Assembly (NCBI GenBank): GCA_947579665.1
Contig: OX388349.1
Span: 27,808,459-27,872,458, forward strand
Source: Sympetrum striolatum
Taxonomy: Eukaryota; Arthropoda; Insecta; Odonata; Libellulidae
Reading direction: 5' to 3'
DNA: 64,000 nucleotides
A model generated the notes under the pieces. That model was not told where the DNA came from and made no database searches. It was given only the letters and a program-made list of their open reading frames with translations. Below, in pieces: positions 11,669 to 23,406 of this stretch (positions within the stretch are counted from its first letter, which is position 1; each line of letters opens with the position of its first letter). The position numbers and the translations under genes are program-made.

Positions 11669-11688
11669 CCCAACCCAACCCAACCCCC
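11669..11688 (-). other. G-quadruplex motif with TTGGG spacing
   Basis: The plus strand has three CCC tracts and a final CCCCC, each separated by AA. Read on the minus strand this is four G-tracts with TT loops, an intramolecular G-quadruplex pattern and a telomere-like TTGGG tandem. It sits in the C-rich arm of the foldback's central inverted repeat. The pairing G-rich arm lies at about 11619-11640. Confidence 0.7.
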
Positions 11689-11882
11689 GTTGAGATATTT
11701 AAAACACCCGCCTACCTGACCACCCGTGTAAACCCTTGTGTATTTTTTATGGTCCCCCATGCTGTGACGGCAGGGCGCTCCCGCGGAGGTAAGGGTCCGG
11801 ATTAGGATGGCGACCCTCGAAATTTCTACTCGGAAAAAAGTAACGATAAAAACCCCGCTTAGCTACCATTAACCAAAATTTT

Positions 11883-12690
11883 TTAGCCTTCGCTGGAATT
11901 TACCCAATATGCGTGTCACTTCTTGTATGTTACTTGTATATAAATGATCCACCATGTATTTTAGCTATTTCCTTATTTTGATGCATTTAGACTGAACAAA
12001 AGGTGTATTATATTTTATATAATTTACCGTTTTATTTTGTAGTATATAAAATTTTTTTAAATGAACTTTTTTACAAGAATTCTTTCGCCAACGAACCGAG
12101 ACTGTTGCACTACAGAGATACATGCACGCCTATTGGTTATGAAACTCTGTTCAAACGCGGCGATGAGTGCGTGGAGGGAAGCTTTTAGCGATCCGTTAAG
12201 AAATGTGGGTGTAATTTTCAATTATTATGTTAATCATAATATCCTTCCGTTATATCATTTCATTATATCCTGAACCATTCTCGTGTCAGCGGCACAGATA
12301 AGGCGAGCGAAAACAATCGCACGACAACAATGAGAGCATAATTATTTTGTGCGAAAAGTGATGAGAATAACATAACAAGAAAAGACGTATGCCTATGCCC
12401 ATGGAGAAACGACCAAGACATAAATCCAGAAGTTCTCAAACGTCCTTCAAAAAGGTATGTCTGAATTTTCTGGTTCTAGTGGAAGGATGTGATTCTGCAT
12501 AGCTTCTAATTGTGAGTGCGACCTTAGTCGAAGGCTTGTTCCGGAGTTCCCGTGGCTTCATCCGATATTACGAATTTGCTTTTATCCGCATATGACTCTA
12601 CAAGCTTTAACTTGGATTTTTGAGTACGGTTTTTGAAAGGATAAATACAATGGGATTAATTTCGAAAATGTTCCCCTGTGTCCACCCCCG
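11883..12690. other. Unassigned A+T-rich DNA
   Basis: No gene recognised. Short overlapping frames near 12003-12273 have no known motif. No repeat seen. Confidence 0.55.
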
Positions 12691-12701
12691 TTACTAGTAC
12701 G

Positions 12702-13100
12702 CTAGTTTATAGTAGAAACGCTGAAGATAAATTTGAAGAATATTGTTGGAATACAACCTATTTTAATATATATGGTTGCGTCCTTGGAGTTGGGAATCAA
12801 GTAGTTGTGCAAAATATTGCTTAAACTTTCCAACAAGCGGTCAGCGTACTTGGACGGAAATGGTCCGAATGGTTTTGTAAAAGTATATTCTATTGGAGGG
12901 ATGCGAGCTTTCACATTTATGCTTTTCCTTCCTATTGAGGTTCCTATGATGTGGTTCTGGATGAGTTGTAAATGAATGGAAAGGCTCTTCAATTTGCCTA
13001 TAAATAGTTGTTGGGAGAATGCTTCGTTGATGTAAAAGCTGAGAATAATACTACCAAAATTGACTTGAAAAAGCTATTACCATTCATTTTAGTATTTTGG
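12702..13100 (-). other. Unrecognised open reading frame (hypothetical)
   Basis: A minus-strand frame stays open from about 13080 down to the stop at 12702. Its first methionine is at 12992, giving 96 residues from that point. The residues are mixed rather than compositionally simple (for example RKSINVKARIPPIEYTFTKP), unlike the many skewed frames in the window. I recognise no domain, and no splice sites or neighbours support a host gene. It may be a fragment of a transposon protein or a chance frame. Confidence 0.15.
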
Positions 13101-13800
13101 TATTACAAAAGGCACCGTTTAGGATGAGAGAGGCAGAGGCAGAGACAAAAAATAAACAGTATGGGGAGTGCTGAGCACTTTTGAAAAGATTGTCCTTATA
13201 GAGGAGTCACTATCTTGTGAAAAAGATATGCCAAGTTGTTACAGAATATGGGCGTTGGAACCGATGAGTACTCTCATTCTTTGGAAGCAGAGGAAAGAAG
13301 TCAACGAGAGAAAATGGTTCAAAGATCGGAATTAAAGGTGGAGAAAAATGCAGTGACCAACAGAGCAAGTGTGGGAAAGGGACTCTGCAGACGCCGGGAG
13401 AAGCAAGGCTACTGATCAAGGACATTTAGAGGACACCTAGATACGAAAAGTATGCAAATCTGCAAAGAAGGTCGATAGAAAGAAAAATGTATGTCGTCAG
13501 TGCTGGAAGAAACGGATTCGACAGAATCGCAGGTTTTGTGTTAGAAGAAGATGGAAGTGCCTAAATCCTGAGCTTAACATTTCGAATACAGCAAAGAAAA
13601 ATAAGAAGGAAGAGGAGTAGGTGGTGAGGGAGTGGAAGATGGGCTTTGTTAAGAGTAAAGTGAAGAGGAAAAGGAAAAAACAGCACTGGGAAGAGAGAAC
13701 ATGAAGTAACAAACTTAGAGGAGAACGCCGTCTGATTGTGCAGTTTCCTTCAATGGCGAAAAGAATAAAGAAGATCTGGAAAAGCTAGCGAACATCTGAG
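13100..13800. other. Purine-rich island (plus strand)
   Basis: G and A dominate the plus strand, most strongly at 13290-13430 and 13500-13720. Two 71-codon frames on the opposite strand are rich in S, F, L and P, the signature of translated polypyrimidine DNA. Confidence 0.55.
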
Positions 13801-15850
13801 TAAGTCCTTTATTTTTAAGTTTTTCTCTTCCTTTTGGTATAGTCTAGAAATATTCTTGAAGGCTATGAAAAATTATGGATAGCTACTCTCAATATCGGAA
13901 GGCTGGAACATTAGCTTAAGGTATAAAATGTGCATCTTTCTATTTAAAATATGTATATTTAGTTGTTATCTATTACTTAGAAAGCTTATGTTTTCAAAAA
14001 GCGGCCCGATAATTCATTCAAATAATTTTTGGGGTTGGAATAACTTGCAATACTAATGAAAAGAGTTATATGTTTACTTTTAGAATAACAAAAAAATATT
14101 TACAGCTTATTCTAATCATTATGCTCACTTATGATATATTTAATCGGTCCAACTTCACCGGAATAAAAATTTTAACTTTATATGTTAGAAATTCATCCTC
14201 AATCAGATTAATCAAGGTAAAAAAAACGTAATATTTAAAAATTAAATTACAAACTCTTTTAGGCTTAATGTCAGTACGATTATTTAGTTATGGATTTTCA
14301 TATTAATATTTTAAAGGAGAATTCCACTGCAAAAAAAATTTAAAAATATCCAAATGAGGTGGGAATAGAAAATAATCTAAACCAAGTCAAGTCAACATGC
14401 ACATTACGGAAAAGACTTTCCTATGAATAGATATGATTTAAGCGTTCAAATATGTTACCAAATTTGATTAAAAGATCAATACAGTTTCTTCGTAACTTCT
14501 GACCGTTGTGTAGTCAGTATCACCTTAAACTTAAATTTTCTTATGCTCTATACCTGTCACTCACTATCGTATCTCAAGACGCAGCTTAGTATCAAAGAAG
14601 TTTATGAAAATCAGCTCTTGCGTCGGATACTGTTCAGCTTCTATTGCACAATGCCCTCGGATATAGTTTTAGAACAGTACTCGAATACTTCGGAGTGCCT
14701 ACGCAGTTCGACGATGTTATAGATTCTGGGAAAAGACGTCCCTTTGTAATGAAAACTCCTCCTGATTCTAATATAATGGGATTGTTCGATGTTTCGTACA
14801 AGATTCATGCTCTCTCATTCAATATAACTTTCGAACTCTTCCGTTACGAATTCCTTTTTCATTTCCGCGCAAACCTCAGCCCTTTCAAAATACCTGTCTC
14901 TAGACTCCCATTCTCTTTCTCTCCTTACTGTCTTCCCCACTCAACTCCCGAAAAATTTTCCAAATTAAGTTGCTCGCATTATGGAAGTGGCTCCCGTGTT
15001 CCTTTTGCCCCACGCCTCTCTCACTTCCCACCTCATTCCCCCACCTCATTCCCCCACCTCATCCCCCACCCCAAACCTCACTCCCCCTTCTCTTCCACCT
15101 AATCGGAAAACTCTTCCCAACAGTGCTGGGGAAAAAAGCACGAGAAGTGAGGCAGGAGAAGAGATGTCGGCATCGTTGTAGGACTCCCTTTTATTACTGC
15201 GCGGAAAAATATAATCCCAAAAATAAAAGATCTCCTTTAATCTTCGGAACCTTTAAAAAAAACTCCTGTTTTTATTTTTCACAATCAATTTATCCCTCGG
15301 ACTAATGTGTTTGATTATCGGCGTCGTAAGAGTGGGGGTATGCTAATCGCTACGCTTTTGTTTTATTTTCCGCGGGATGAAAAAGTGGAAGTGAATGGAG
15401 AAAGTGTTTCCATCGGAAAGTGAAAGTGGAGGAGTTATTGACTCAGCGTACGGCCGTAAAACGTGGAGGGTTTTTTTTATAATTTTCGCCCAAAGTTTTG
15501 GAAAAGTTTACGCGCATTTGAGAGCGCCGTTTAATTAGTTTCTCTTCTCGGAAGTCTTTTATTGCGGAATCTTTACTCTTAGGATTTCGTCCACCGTCTA
15601 CACTTTTCTTTTCCTAGCGATTTTATTGAAATTTTAACGCCTCCGTCAAGGATTCGTTCCCGTCCTTTTGTCTGAAGTCTGAATTTTTCTATTGGAATTT
15701 GAAAAGTTTGGGACTTCGGTTGTATGATCTTTCCGAATTTTTAGTTATATTTTTCCTTTTAAGTGGCCGGAGTTGGTGATTAAGAGTCTTACGGATGATG
15801 GGAAATATACAGAATACGTGTGCTTAGAAACAATAATAAATAACGTGAAT
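13800..15850. other. Unassigned DNA with a pyrimidine-rich island
   Basis: 13800-14600 is A+T-rich. A 152-codon plus-strand frame (14644-15102) starts with ordinary-looking residues but runs into a polypyrimidine tract (about 14880-15110) that keeps it open; no domain is recognised. Within it, a short tandem CCTCATTCCCCCA repeat lies at about 15031-15070. 15180-15850 has no feature that I can support. Confidence 0.5.
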
Positions 15851-15859
15851 ATTATGCCT

Positions 15860-16262
15860 AAGAGACGCTAGCATAGATATGCTTATTTATTCAAATATTC
15901 ACATACCGTTTTAACATCATTTTAAAGTAAATGCAAGCAACAATAAAAGAATATAACGAACTAAAAATAAATATACGTGTTTGTACGAAATTAAAATAGA
16001 AGCAAAATAAACAAAAATTATCGTAGATGAATATATACAGGAAACGACCCAAGCAGGAAAATATTTACAATAATCTGTATACAGACATTCCTTTAAGGAT
16101 GCGTCAAGTGACAGTCTGAAAGGGTCTATGGAGGAAGGTAGGGAATTAATAAGGTTTGGAGGTCTATATAGTTGGGAACGTTGAGCAAGGGATTGTATAA
16201 ATGTAGGAACATGGAGAAGAGGAGTCAGTCTAGTTGCTCTAGGTGGAGCATTGTAACTAAAT
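15860..16262 (-). mobile_element. LINE-C: reverse-transcriptase tail, degenerate
   Basis: The minus strand between about 16260 and 16070 encodes APPRATRLTPLLHVP, then SLAQRSQLYRPPNLINSLP, then IDPFRLSLDASLKECLYT. This matches the common end of non-LTR retrotransposon ORF2 (R.tr..l..vP...t..y..sp..r...l.N.LP..id.f..s...Fk..l). The frame is open but lacks the polymerase core. The A+T-rich stretch down to about 15860 would be the 3' UTR. It differs from LINE-A and LINE-B in sequence. Confidence 0.5.
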
Positions 16263-17150
16263 ATTAAAACTAATTCAAGAGAATCGATACGGAAGTTTAA
16301 AATAAGTTCAAAAAACTGCTCAATTATATAAAAATTAGAATAAGGTGATATTTCTGTTATTTTCTGTGTGACTGTAATTATTTGCTGCAGGTAATCTATG
16401 TTGTTTACTCACAGAGTTAATAACTTAAAGAGAAGATCGTTTTGAGTTCAGATATTTGATGAAATCACTCATACGTTATCAGGTCATGTAAAGGGACTAC
16501 AAAACCTTAATTAATCACTTAGGATCAACATAGCCCAATAGTTTCGGAATGAAATACTAGTATATTATACTTATCGATTTTTAATGGAAAAAACAGGAAT
16601 GACAGTACTGTTCTTTCATTTCAAAATTATTTTTAGAATAAATGATTCGATTGTTTTAATATTTGAAGTGTTTTCTGCAAAATTATATCATACGTGTTTT
16701 ATGTACAAACTTGGTGCTTGGTTAATGGTGCGAATTCCAAAATTTCAACTAAAAAGAAATTCACGAGACCAAAAAATCCATTTTGGATTAATTTAGAATT
16801 TTTTAGGTTTTAAATCAGAAATAAACGAGGTTTTCTAAGCGTTGCTTGATGCTAAACTCTCAAATTCTATGCAACTCTCGTTTCTTAATGAATCATAATA
16901 AATTATTTTATCAAATAATTGATGGGGTGAAAGTAAAAATTATCAAGCATTTCGATTTCGTGAAATATAATATGTTTTAGTGTCTTGCGTTATGTTTGCG
17001 AATAAATTTTCAAAAATCTCCTCAGATCAAAATGAAATCCCGCAAACGTTTTCAACTTTATTCCTTTAGAATAATTGTAGTGAAAGAGAAACGTTAGCAG
17101 CAAGATAATATAAGAAATTTTATTTAGATTAAGTGAAGTGCCATAAAAAA
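16263..17150. other. Unassigned A+T-rich DNA
   Basis: No gene, repeat or hairpin that I can support. A 70-codon frame at 16584-16796 has no recognisable motif. Confidence 0.55.
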
Positions 17151-17445
17151 TGAGTAAAGAGGTTTAGGAATGAGGAAAGAGAGTAGAATGGGAAGATTTT
17201 GTAAAAGGAAAGAAAAGAAAAGGAGAGAATGGGAGGACCCGATGGAAGCAGAGGAAAGGGCAAGTAGAAAGAACGAGAGGGAAAAATATATAAGGTTAGA
17301 TGCAGAAAGTTAGGGAGGGAAAGTTTTGAAAGGAAGTAGCTAAGTATTAGAAAGAGGAAAGGGCAGGTGGATGCTAGGAATAGATGTTGGGAGAGGGTTA
17401 AAAGGTATTGGGAGGATTATATGGAGAAGATAGAGGTAGGAATGT
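17150..17445. other. Purine-rich island (plus strand)
   Basis: Nearly 300 bases in which the plus strand is mostly G and A (GGAAAGAGAGTAGAATGGG and similar). No coding signal. Confidence 0.6.
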
Positions 17446-17454
17446 ATAGGATAA

Positions 17455-17600
17455 ACGGATATGAAGTCGGACCAGTTTATTTCAAAAGCGCTGACGATTT
17501 CCAAATCATCGGTTAGCGTATTCCCTTCTTTAACGGCGACTTCTTTTCTTAAATGCTGCATAATTTTGCTATACTTGCTTCCAAAGATAAACAAGATAGA
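17455..17600 (-). mobile_element. Possible LINE linker-region fragment
   Basis: The minus strand encodes LRKEVAVKEGNTLTDDLEI followed by VSAFEINWSDFISV. This resembles the short conserved block between the endonuclease and reverse transcriptase of many CR1/jockey-type LINEs, where a T.d..iA..FN.yF.sV pattern is common. The match is brief, the expected FN..F residues are only partly present, and nothing on either side extends it. Tentative. Confidence 0.25.
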
Positions 17601-18045
17601 TTACAGTTTCACATACAACATAGAAAACTTTAGGTTGTTTCTTAGGTAAGCCAGCCGTCATAAAAACACATATGCATTGAGAAAACCGGATTAACAATAA
17701 TCGCAAATGAAAATCCTTTTCGACACCATAGCAAAACAACATAACAGTTAAAAAAATAACAAAATATATCCTGATAGCCATTAAATCTAAAAGAAAACAC
17801 AATTTTGTCATTCGAAGTTAACCAATACTTTCACAGCTGAAAACATTTATTAAGCTAAAAGTCTTGAGAAACATAGAAGAAAGCGATCGAATAACACATA
17901 TACAATAACATAAACATTAATTAGACTTCATTTGTTACCACTCGGACGTTGACAATTAGCCAGATGGTCTAGCTCATGCCATATAGAATACGTATATGAT
18001 AATTATACCTTTATTAGGTTAGTTTTATCTTATGGGACTAATATC
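17600..18045. other. Unassigned A+T-rich DNA
   Basis: No feature supported. An 80-codon minus-strand frame (17569-17811) is hydrophobic but matches no family I recognise. Confidence 0.5.
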
Positions 18046-18150
18046 ACATCTAACCTTTAGATTATAAACACAAAGTTTGTAACCTGAACATGATTCGAAC
18101 CCGGTACCTCATTGTTATAAGGCTTGTACTCTGAGAAGCTATTTAACCGA
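18046..18150 (-). repeat. tRNA-like SINE head or tRNA pseudogene
   Basis: On the minus strand a TAGCTTCTCAGAGTACAAG block, resembling a tRNA box A, is followed by GAGGTACCGGGTTCGAATC, a good box B. The spacing is roughly that of a tRNA. The arms do not close into a normal cloverleaf and no acceptor stem is visible, so this is not a functional tRNA. A tRNA-derived SINE remnant is the likeliest reading. Confidence 0.4.
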
Positions 18151-18159
18151 AGCAGATAT

Positions 18160-18910
18160 ATATTTCTGGATTCTCCGAGGGGTCACAATAACTGGAAAAA
18201 TGGTCAGAAATAAAAAATGCTGTCAAAAGTATGCCAAATTCAGGCAAATTGAGATCAGCTACGATATAAAGCAGCGATGGGCAAAACAGAGGGCAATCGC
18301 AATGCAAAGGAGTGAAAGGGAGATCCTAGGGGTGGAGGGAGGTCCAGCCATCACGAGGAGAGATTCCCCCGTGGCCGAGGGCAGTTTTCCCAGATTTGAC
18401 GGCTTCTTGAAGTGCGTTTGAGGGCAATGAAGAAGGGGCAGTGGAGATTGGAAAGGGAAGGGAATTCCAGATTGCCTCGTGGATTCCATTCCTTCACAGG
18501 GTCAAGGCACAGATGGGGGAAGAGGGGGGAACGTATGTCACGGGAAGACGTCGGTCGCCGTTCATCCTTCTACGAGCTTGAACGGATTGATTGGAAGTCC
18601 GGAATGGGACGCAGGACACCAAGAAATTGGACTCGCGATGGAGTTGAGGAAATATGGCTATGAGTGGAAGGGAAAGTTTTGCAGGAAAGAGTACTGATAG
18701 GATGGATGAAAAAGACATTGGCCTTCCGAGAATGGTAATGCCAACCGCATTGTCAGCGGGTTGTCTTTGCTCTGATCGAAAGTAGTGGCTGGATTCTTTT
18801 TTCGAGACATAAGAACACCTCTTAGCGTAGCTCTTGAACAATGCACATAAATGTAAGGAAACTGCTGTTACATCACGAGGAAAGGAATTATTTTCTTTTA
18901 TTTTGTAGAA
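18160..18910. other. Mixed G+C and purine-rich DNA
   Basis: Overlapping frames are open on both strands between 18200 and 18925 (the longest is 143 codons on the minus strand). None has a recognisable motif, and the plus strand is purine-rich at about 18290-18640. No gene called. Confidence 0.5.
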
Positions 18911-20690
18911 CATGGGAGGAAACAAATATCTTTCACTGATTTTTTTTCAGCCTTGTTCATTCCTATGATAATTTGAAATATCCCAAGATATTTGCTATGA
19001 TGAATATCAATTATTATAGAATGGTTTGCCTGCAAAATATTCAGCCCAAATTCCGGTTGGAACGTCTCCTCTAACAGTAGCTGCCAAGAGTTAGAATATG
19101 GGGGATGAGGATCACTAAGCAAGCTGAGGAGTGAGGTAGTTTTCCCTTGCTTCTTTCATTGCACCAAAATTCTCTAAGAGGAACATGTCTACGTAAAAAT
19201 TCATAGTAACAGTTTTATATTTTTCCCCATTCCATATGTAAAATGCTAAATCAGCGCCATTATTCAGGGTCACGCATACCTATGTAGCATTCGTAGCATT
19301 ACAACTACAAACAAAACTGTGAAAAAGTATGAGGAGGATGCATTTTTATCTATTCTGTACCATTATTAAATTATAACAAGTTTTAATCCTAGAGTAATTG
19401 TGTTGCACTTACGAGGACTTTTCCGATCATAGAATTCTGTCTCAGTGGAGAGATCCAGGGAATACTATATAACTCCTAATTTTGCTTTCTATGCCTCATT
19501 CCCTTGCCAAAGAGAGGATCTGATGATCCACCAAGCCTTTGAATGATTACTTTATCCAGTCAATGGGAAGAATTAAGAATGAATATTGTGAAGACCAATG
19601 TGGAGTATGCTGCATAATCACGAGAAATTCCAATGTGCATCGAATATAATGCACGCAAATTTTCACGCAGTCCCCATTCATGCCTTTTACTAGAGCGATC
19701 ATGTTCTCATTCAGTATCGAGTGAACATGATCATAGAGTCTTAGATTGGGAAGTACCTTCCATGAGAAGGCTGCTTACAAAATAATCAGGCTGTGTTGCA
19801 TTTCCTACGTTCAAACAGTGTAACATAGATTATTCGTTGAATGTGTTCCACTGTACCAAAACAGACAGCAGGGAGAATATGTCCATAAGCTCATAGGTTC
19901 TCATCTTTACCGATGTGTTTATATAAAAGTGAGAAATATCCAAGTGGTGGGATTTTGGTATTTTTGGGCATTAATCTGGTATTTAATTATCATCCTAATA
20001 TTTTATATTGAAAATATTGAGATGATATTGAAACCGGCCGACAGCAAAAAATAAGTTTGGAAACTGATTACTTTCGTTTCTGTTACTTATACGTTAGTTT
20101 TTCATATTAATATTTCGAGTGCATATTCTCTCATCCGTTATTATACCTATGCCTTTGCCTCTGCTCTAACGTTACCATAAAATTTTAAAGTACAGTAAGA
20201 CATAGAATTAATAAAAAAGCACTCGTAAAATTAGATTAGTTATACATTTTTATGATGGAATCAGACATGTTTTTTATAGAATTTTCTATGCAGTAAATTG
20301 CAATTATAAGACCTATGCATATCGAACTTGCTAAATTTACTTTAAAATTTTCTTGTAGATGTTATAATTATTTACATGCCAACCGTTAAAAAATTGACAT
20401 CCAAAATTTTGTTCTTTATTTCTCTTATGACCACGACTGAGTATTTTACTTAAGATTTCTTTATCAAAATGATATTCCCGAGTTTTTGTCTCAACAATTT
20501 AATTTAAATTTACTAAAATTTATTAAGCAAATTTTTTATACTAGCATTTATATTTCAATGCGTTCACTTCTTTTGAAGTTACCCTCCATTCTTGACTGAA
20601 CCTTCATGTATTATTCTATTTTCTGCTTTGTATAATTATTTCAAATCCAATCCAACTGAAAGGAATTGGAATTAGGAAATTTGAATGGGA
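18910..20690. other. Unassigned A+T-rich DNA
   Basis: No gene recognised. A short inverted repeat, GATCATGTTC near 19697-19707 and GAACATGATC near 19731, is the only structure noted. Confidence 0.5.
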
Positions 20691-21430
20691 ATTCAGTAAA
20701 CAATGACGCGTGAATAGCACTCTCGTATGGGAAGAACTGAGAGAGATGAGGGATGTTCGAGGTCCTGTCGGGTGAATGGAGGAGAGGAAGCCTCTGGGAT
20801 TGCGGAAGGAATGGAAAAAAGTTTAGCGAAAGAAATGTGACTATCGAATAGCGTCTTCATACGGGTCGGAAGTTGTGTGATGGATTCGGATATGGTAACC
20901 GCAATATCATGAACGAAGATTTTCTGCTGCTCTCGTGAGTTCCTTGTGCTATAAATCGAATCTCGTCGTGATATCATCGATCAAAAAGAAGAATCTCCTT
21001 TCACATTCTCCTTATTCCATTGCTCGAGAAATGCCTCCTTTCACTTCCCCCTCCTTTCACTTCCCCATTCTTTCTATCGGACCAATTCTTTTTTCGTGGC
21101 GCCTGAATATTTTATGCATTTCTGGAGTTGTTTCGAAAATATTGTCTCCCCTATTCTATGCGCAACACCTCTCCATCTATAAAATGCGATATCAAAGAGA
21201 GAGGACATATTTTATTCCGATTTGGAAGCCTTAATACTTCCAGCTTCTGCTTTTCGTATTTATTTATGCATGTTATTATGTATGTGGATGTGTGGATTCC
21301 GTGAACTTGTTTCAAGGGTCTGTTCTTGGGTTGGGTTGAGTCGGGACGGGTTGTGTTGGAAGGACGTAATTTTAAATTTGCCAACGGGAATAGGATCTCC
21401 CATTAATTATATATGGGATTCTACTCATCG
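20690..21430. other. Mixed-composition DNA with a short perfect tandem repeat
   Basis: Short frames occur on both strands without recognisable motifs. A perfect two-copy repeat of the 16-bp unit CTCCTTTCACTTCCCC lies at 21035-21066, inside a pyrimidine-rich patch. Confidence 0.5.
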
Positions 21431-23080
21431 ATAAATAATAATACACTCTACACCAGGCGAATTGGCAATGGCATCACGTTGTTAGTAAATCCAATTTTAA
21501 ACAAAAGCATCTATAGAGAGATACTAACATGCATCACGAGCGCTCATGTATGTGACAATCTCAGAATAGTGACTTCGTAAAAAGTGTTAAATTTAGTATA
21601 CTTTTATTGCAAACTAATTTAATTAAATCTAATTCCAGAATTGAATATTGAATTCTCGAAATGAAGTATTTATTTCGAACGGTGTATAAAATCTGAGATA
21701 TATCGTTGGAATTAGGTCGAGGAAGAAGTGTATAACTGTAACAAATGAGAGACGTCTTAAAGAAGTTGACGAACCGCTGCTTGCAGTGTTGCTGCATTTC
21801 GTCCCATACATATCCATAGATGTGTCATCCTTTGAGTGTACACGAAATTTGGATACGCTTAATCTAACAGAAAGGAGGGAACCAATGGAAAAACATAAAA
21901 GCGAGTAGAACTGGGCGTACTTCGCTGATTGCTCGCGTCTTCCAATATATCATTCCCACCTACTCACATCTCATAAGGTATTTTGGGAACTCCTTCGCCA
22001 TTATTATTTCCTTTTCGAGGATAAAAACATCCAATATAGGAGATTAAAAGCGGCGCCTTATAGGAAAGCCCTTTTCAAAGCTACACCTTCCCCAAACATA
22101 ACTCAATCCATTCATTTGGGGTGCGGAATTGGGTTGGAGCGGGAGATGTCGTCAGAGTGGGAATATTAGGGCAATGGGGAGGGACATAAAGGCAGAGGGT
22201 GGTACGTGTTTGTGGGAGAGTATGTGAAGTGGAGGAAGATTAAAGTGAGAGACTCTGGGCTGAGGAATGTGTACGTAAGGGAAGGAAAGGAAGAAAAGAA
22301 TGAGGAAGTGCGAAAGAAAAGGAGACGAGGAAAGAGTGGCGCTTCGAAATTAGCAAAATTCGGTTCGATTCCGCCCCTTAAGGTTCATTGGGTGTCAATC
22401 TCATCACTGATGGGGTCCGTTTATTAACAAGTCAAAGTTACTACGTGCAGTTATGTAATGGAATATTTTAATTCTTAATTTTCACATTATCTTGAATATT
22501 AATTTACAGAAATCTTAAAATAAACTGAAAAGTTTAATATAATTTGTTTTGTTTTTTACTCCTCTAGCAATAAACTATAATATAACCAAAGAAAATGATA
22601 TAAAAAAATATTCAGGAGGAAATATCCGGAGAAAATGATGAGTATATATAATCATCGAAATACCTTATTTATTGACATAAATGACACTTATTATACTTTA
22701 CAATAAACATAAATATTACGGTTTTATACTTTATAACCGGATATACCATCTTCAGATAGCTTCTTAAGATTTGCAAATAATAACTGTGAGTTTAATTAAC
22801 GGCGTAATGATTTTCGCCACTTTGTGTCTTTACCTGTGAGATATTTCATGCACGGAAAAATTTTATTCGTAATTGTTTATACTTCATCTTCATTAAATAT
22901 ATATATGTTAATACCCAAGCTTAGGGAAATTACCTTGTAATGATTAGTGTCGCGACACTTGGAATAGCATCATGGATCGCACCCGTTCCGCTGGTCGCCT
23001 GTTTGACACCTCAGATACCTACCAAGTTAGGACGCAATTAGACCTTAGTTCCATATAGATAGCCATTGAGTGTAAATTAT
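21430..23080. other. Unassigned DNA with a purine-rich patch
   Basis: 22130-22340 is purine-rich on the plus strand. The rest is A+T-rich. No gene or named repeat. Confidence 0.5.
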
Positions 23081-23406
23081 TTACTTCTTAAATGCAAATT
23101 ATTGATGAAAATCAAGAAACTATGATGGGAGAATGAGAATATATAGGATCGTATCGTAGAAGATTTCTCTTGGAAGCTTCTTTTTCCATTCAGAAATCAT
23201 TCCTTTATTTTAAATGACCTTTGCATGGATCTCATTAAATGACTTACTTCTTATATGAAATTCATTGATGAAAATTATGAAACTATGATGGTAGAATGAG
23301 AATCTACAGGATTTTATTCGTAAAAAATTTCTCTTGGAAGCTTTTTTCTCCATTCAGAAATCATTCCTTTTTTTTAAATGACCTTTGCCTGGATCTCGTT
23401 CTTATT
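23081..23406. repeat. Two-copy tandem duplication, period about 163 bp
   Basis: The block starting TTACTTCTTA at 23081 recurs at 23244. Shared segments include ATGAAACTATGATGG-like, AGAATGAGAAT, TTTCTCTTGGAAGCTT, CCATTCAGAAATCATTCC and AAATGACCTTTGC, in the same order and spacing. Identity is high by eye, with scattered substitutions. It appears to be a local segmental tandem duplication; no transposon ends are seen. Confidence 0.85.

Larger units (their letters stand above)
11291..11882. mobile_element. Foldback element with 137-bp inverted arms
   Basis: The left arm (11291-11427) begins AAAATTTTGGTTAATGGTAG. It is repeated in inverse orientation at 11746-11882 with about six mismatches by hand count. 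The arms stop matching at the same place (...GGGGGACCATAAA), giving clean symmetric boundaries. The roughly 320-bp centre has no open frame worth naming. It holds a perfect 22-bp palindrome at 11598-11619 (arm CAAACGGCAAC) and a second internal inverted repeat of about 25 bp at 11618-11682. On one strand it also has four evenly spaced G-tracts. This architecture fits a foldback-type non-autonomous DNA transposon or long-TIR MITE. No target-site duplication is convincing, so the superfamily is unknown. The high arm identity suggests recent activity or arm-to-arm gene conversion. Confidence 0.85.

Noticed and set aside
14644..15102. 152-codon plus-strand open frame
   Set aside because: The second half is a polypyrimidine tract open in three frames; the first half matches nothing I recognise.
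18046..18150. Functional tRNA gene
   Set aside because: Boxes A and B are recognisable, but the acceptor and anticodon stems do not pair properly.
18494..18925. 143-codon minus-strand open frame
   Set aside because: Several frames are open on both strands across a G+C/purine-rich patch; no motif.
21561..21817. Possible DNA-transposon transposase (WDEMQQHCKQR-like residues on the minus strand)
   Set aside because: The resemblance is limited to a few residues; no catalytic motif, terminal repeats or extension on either side.
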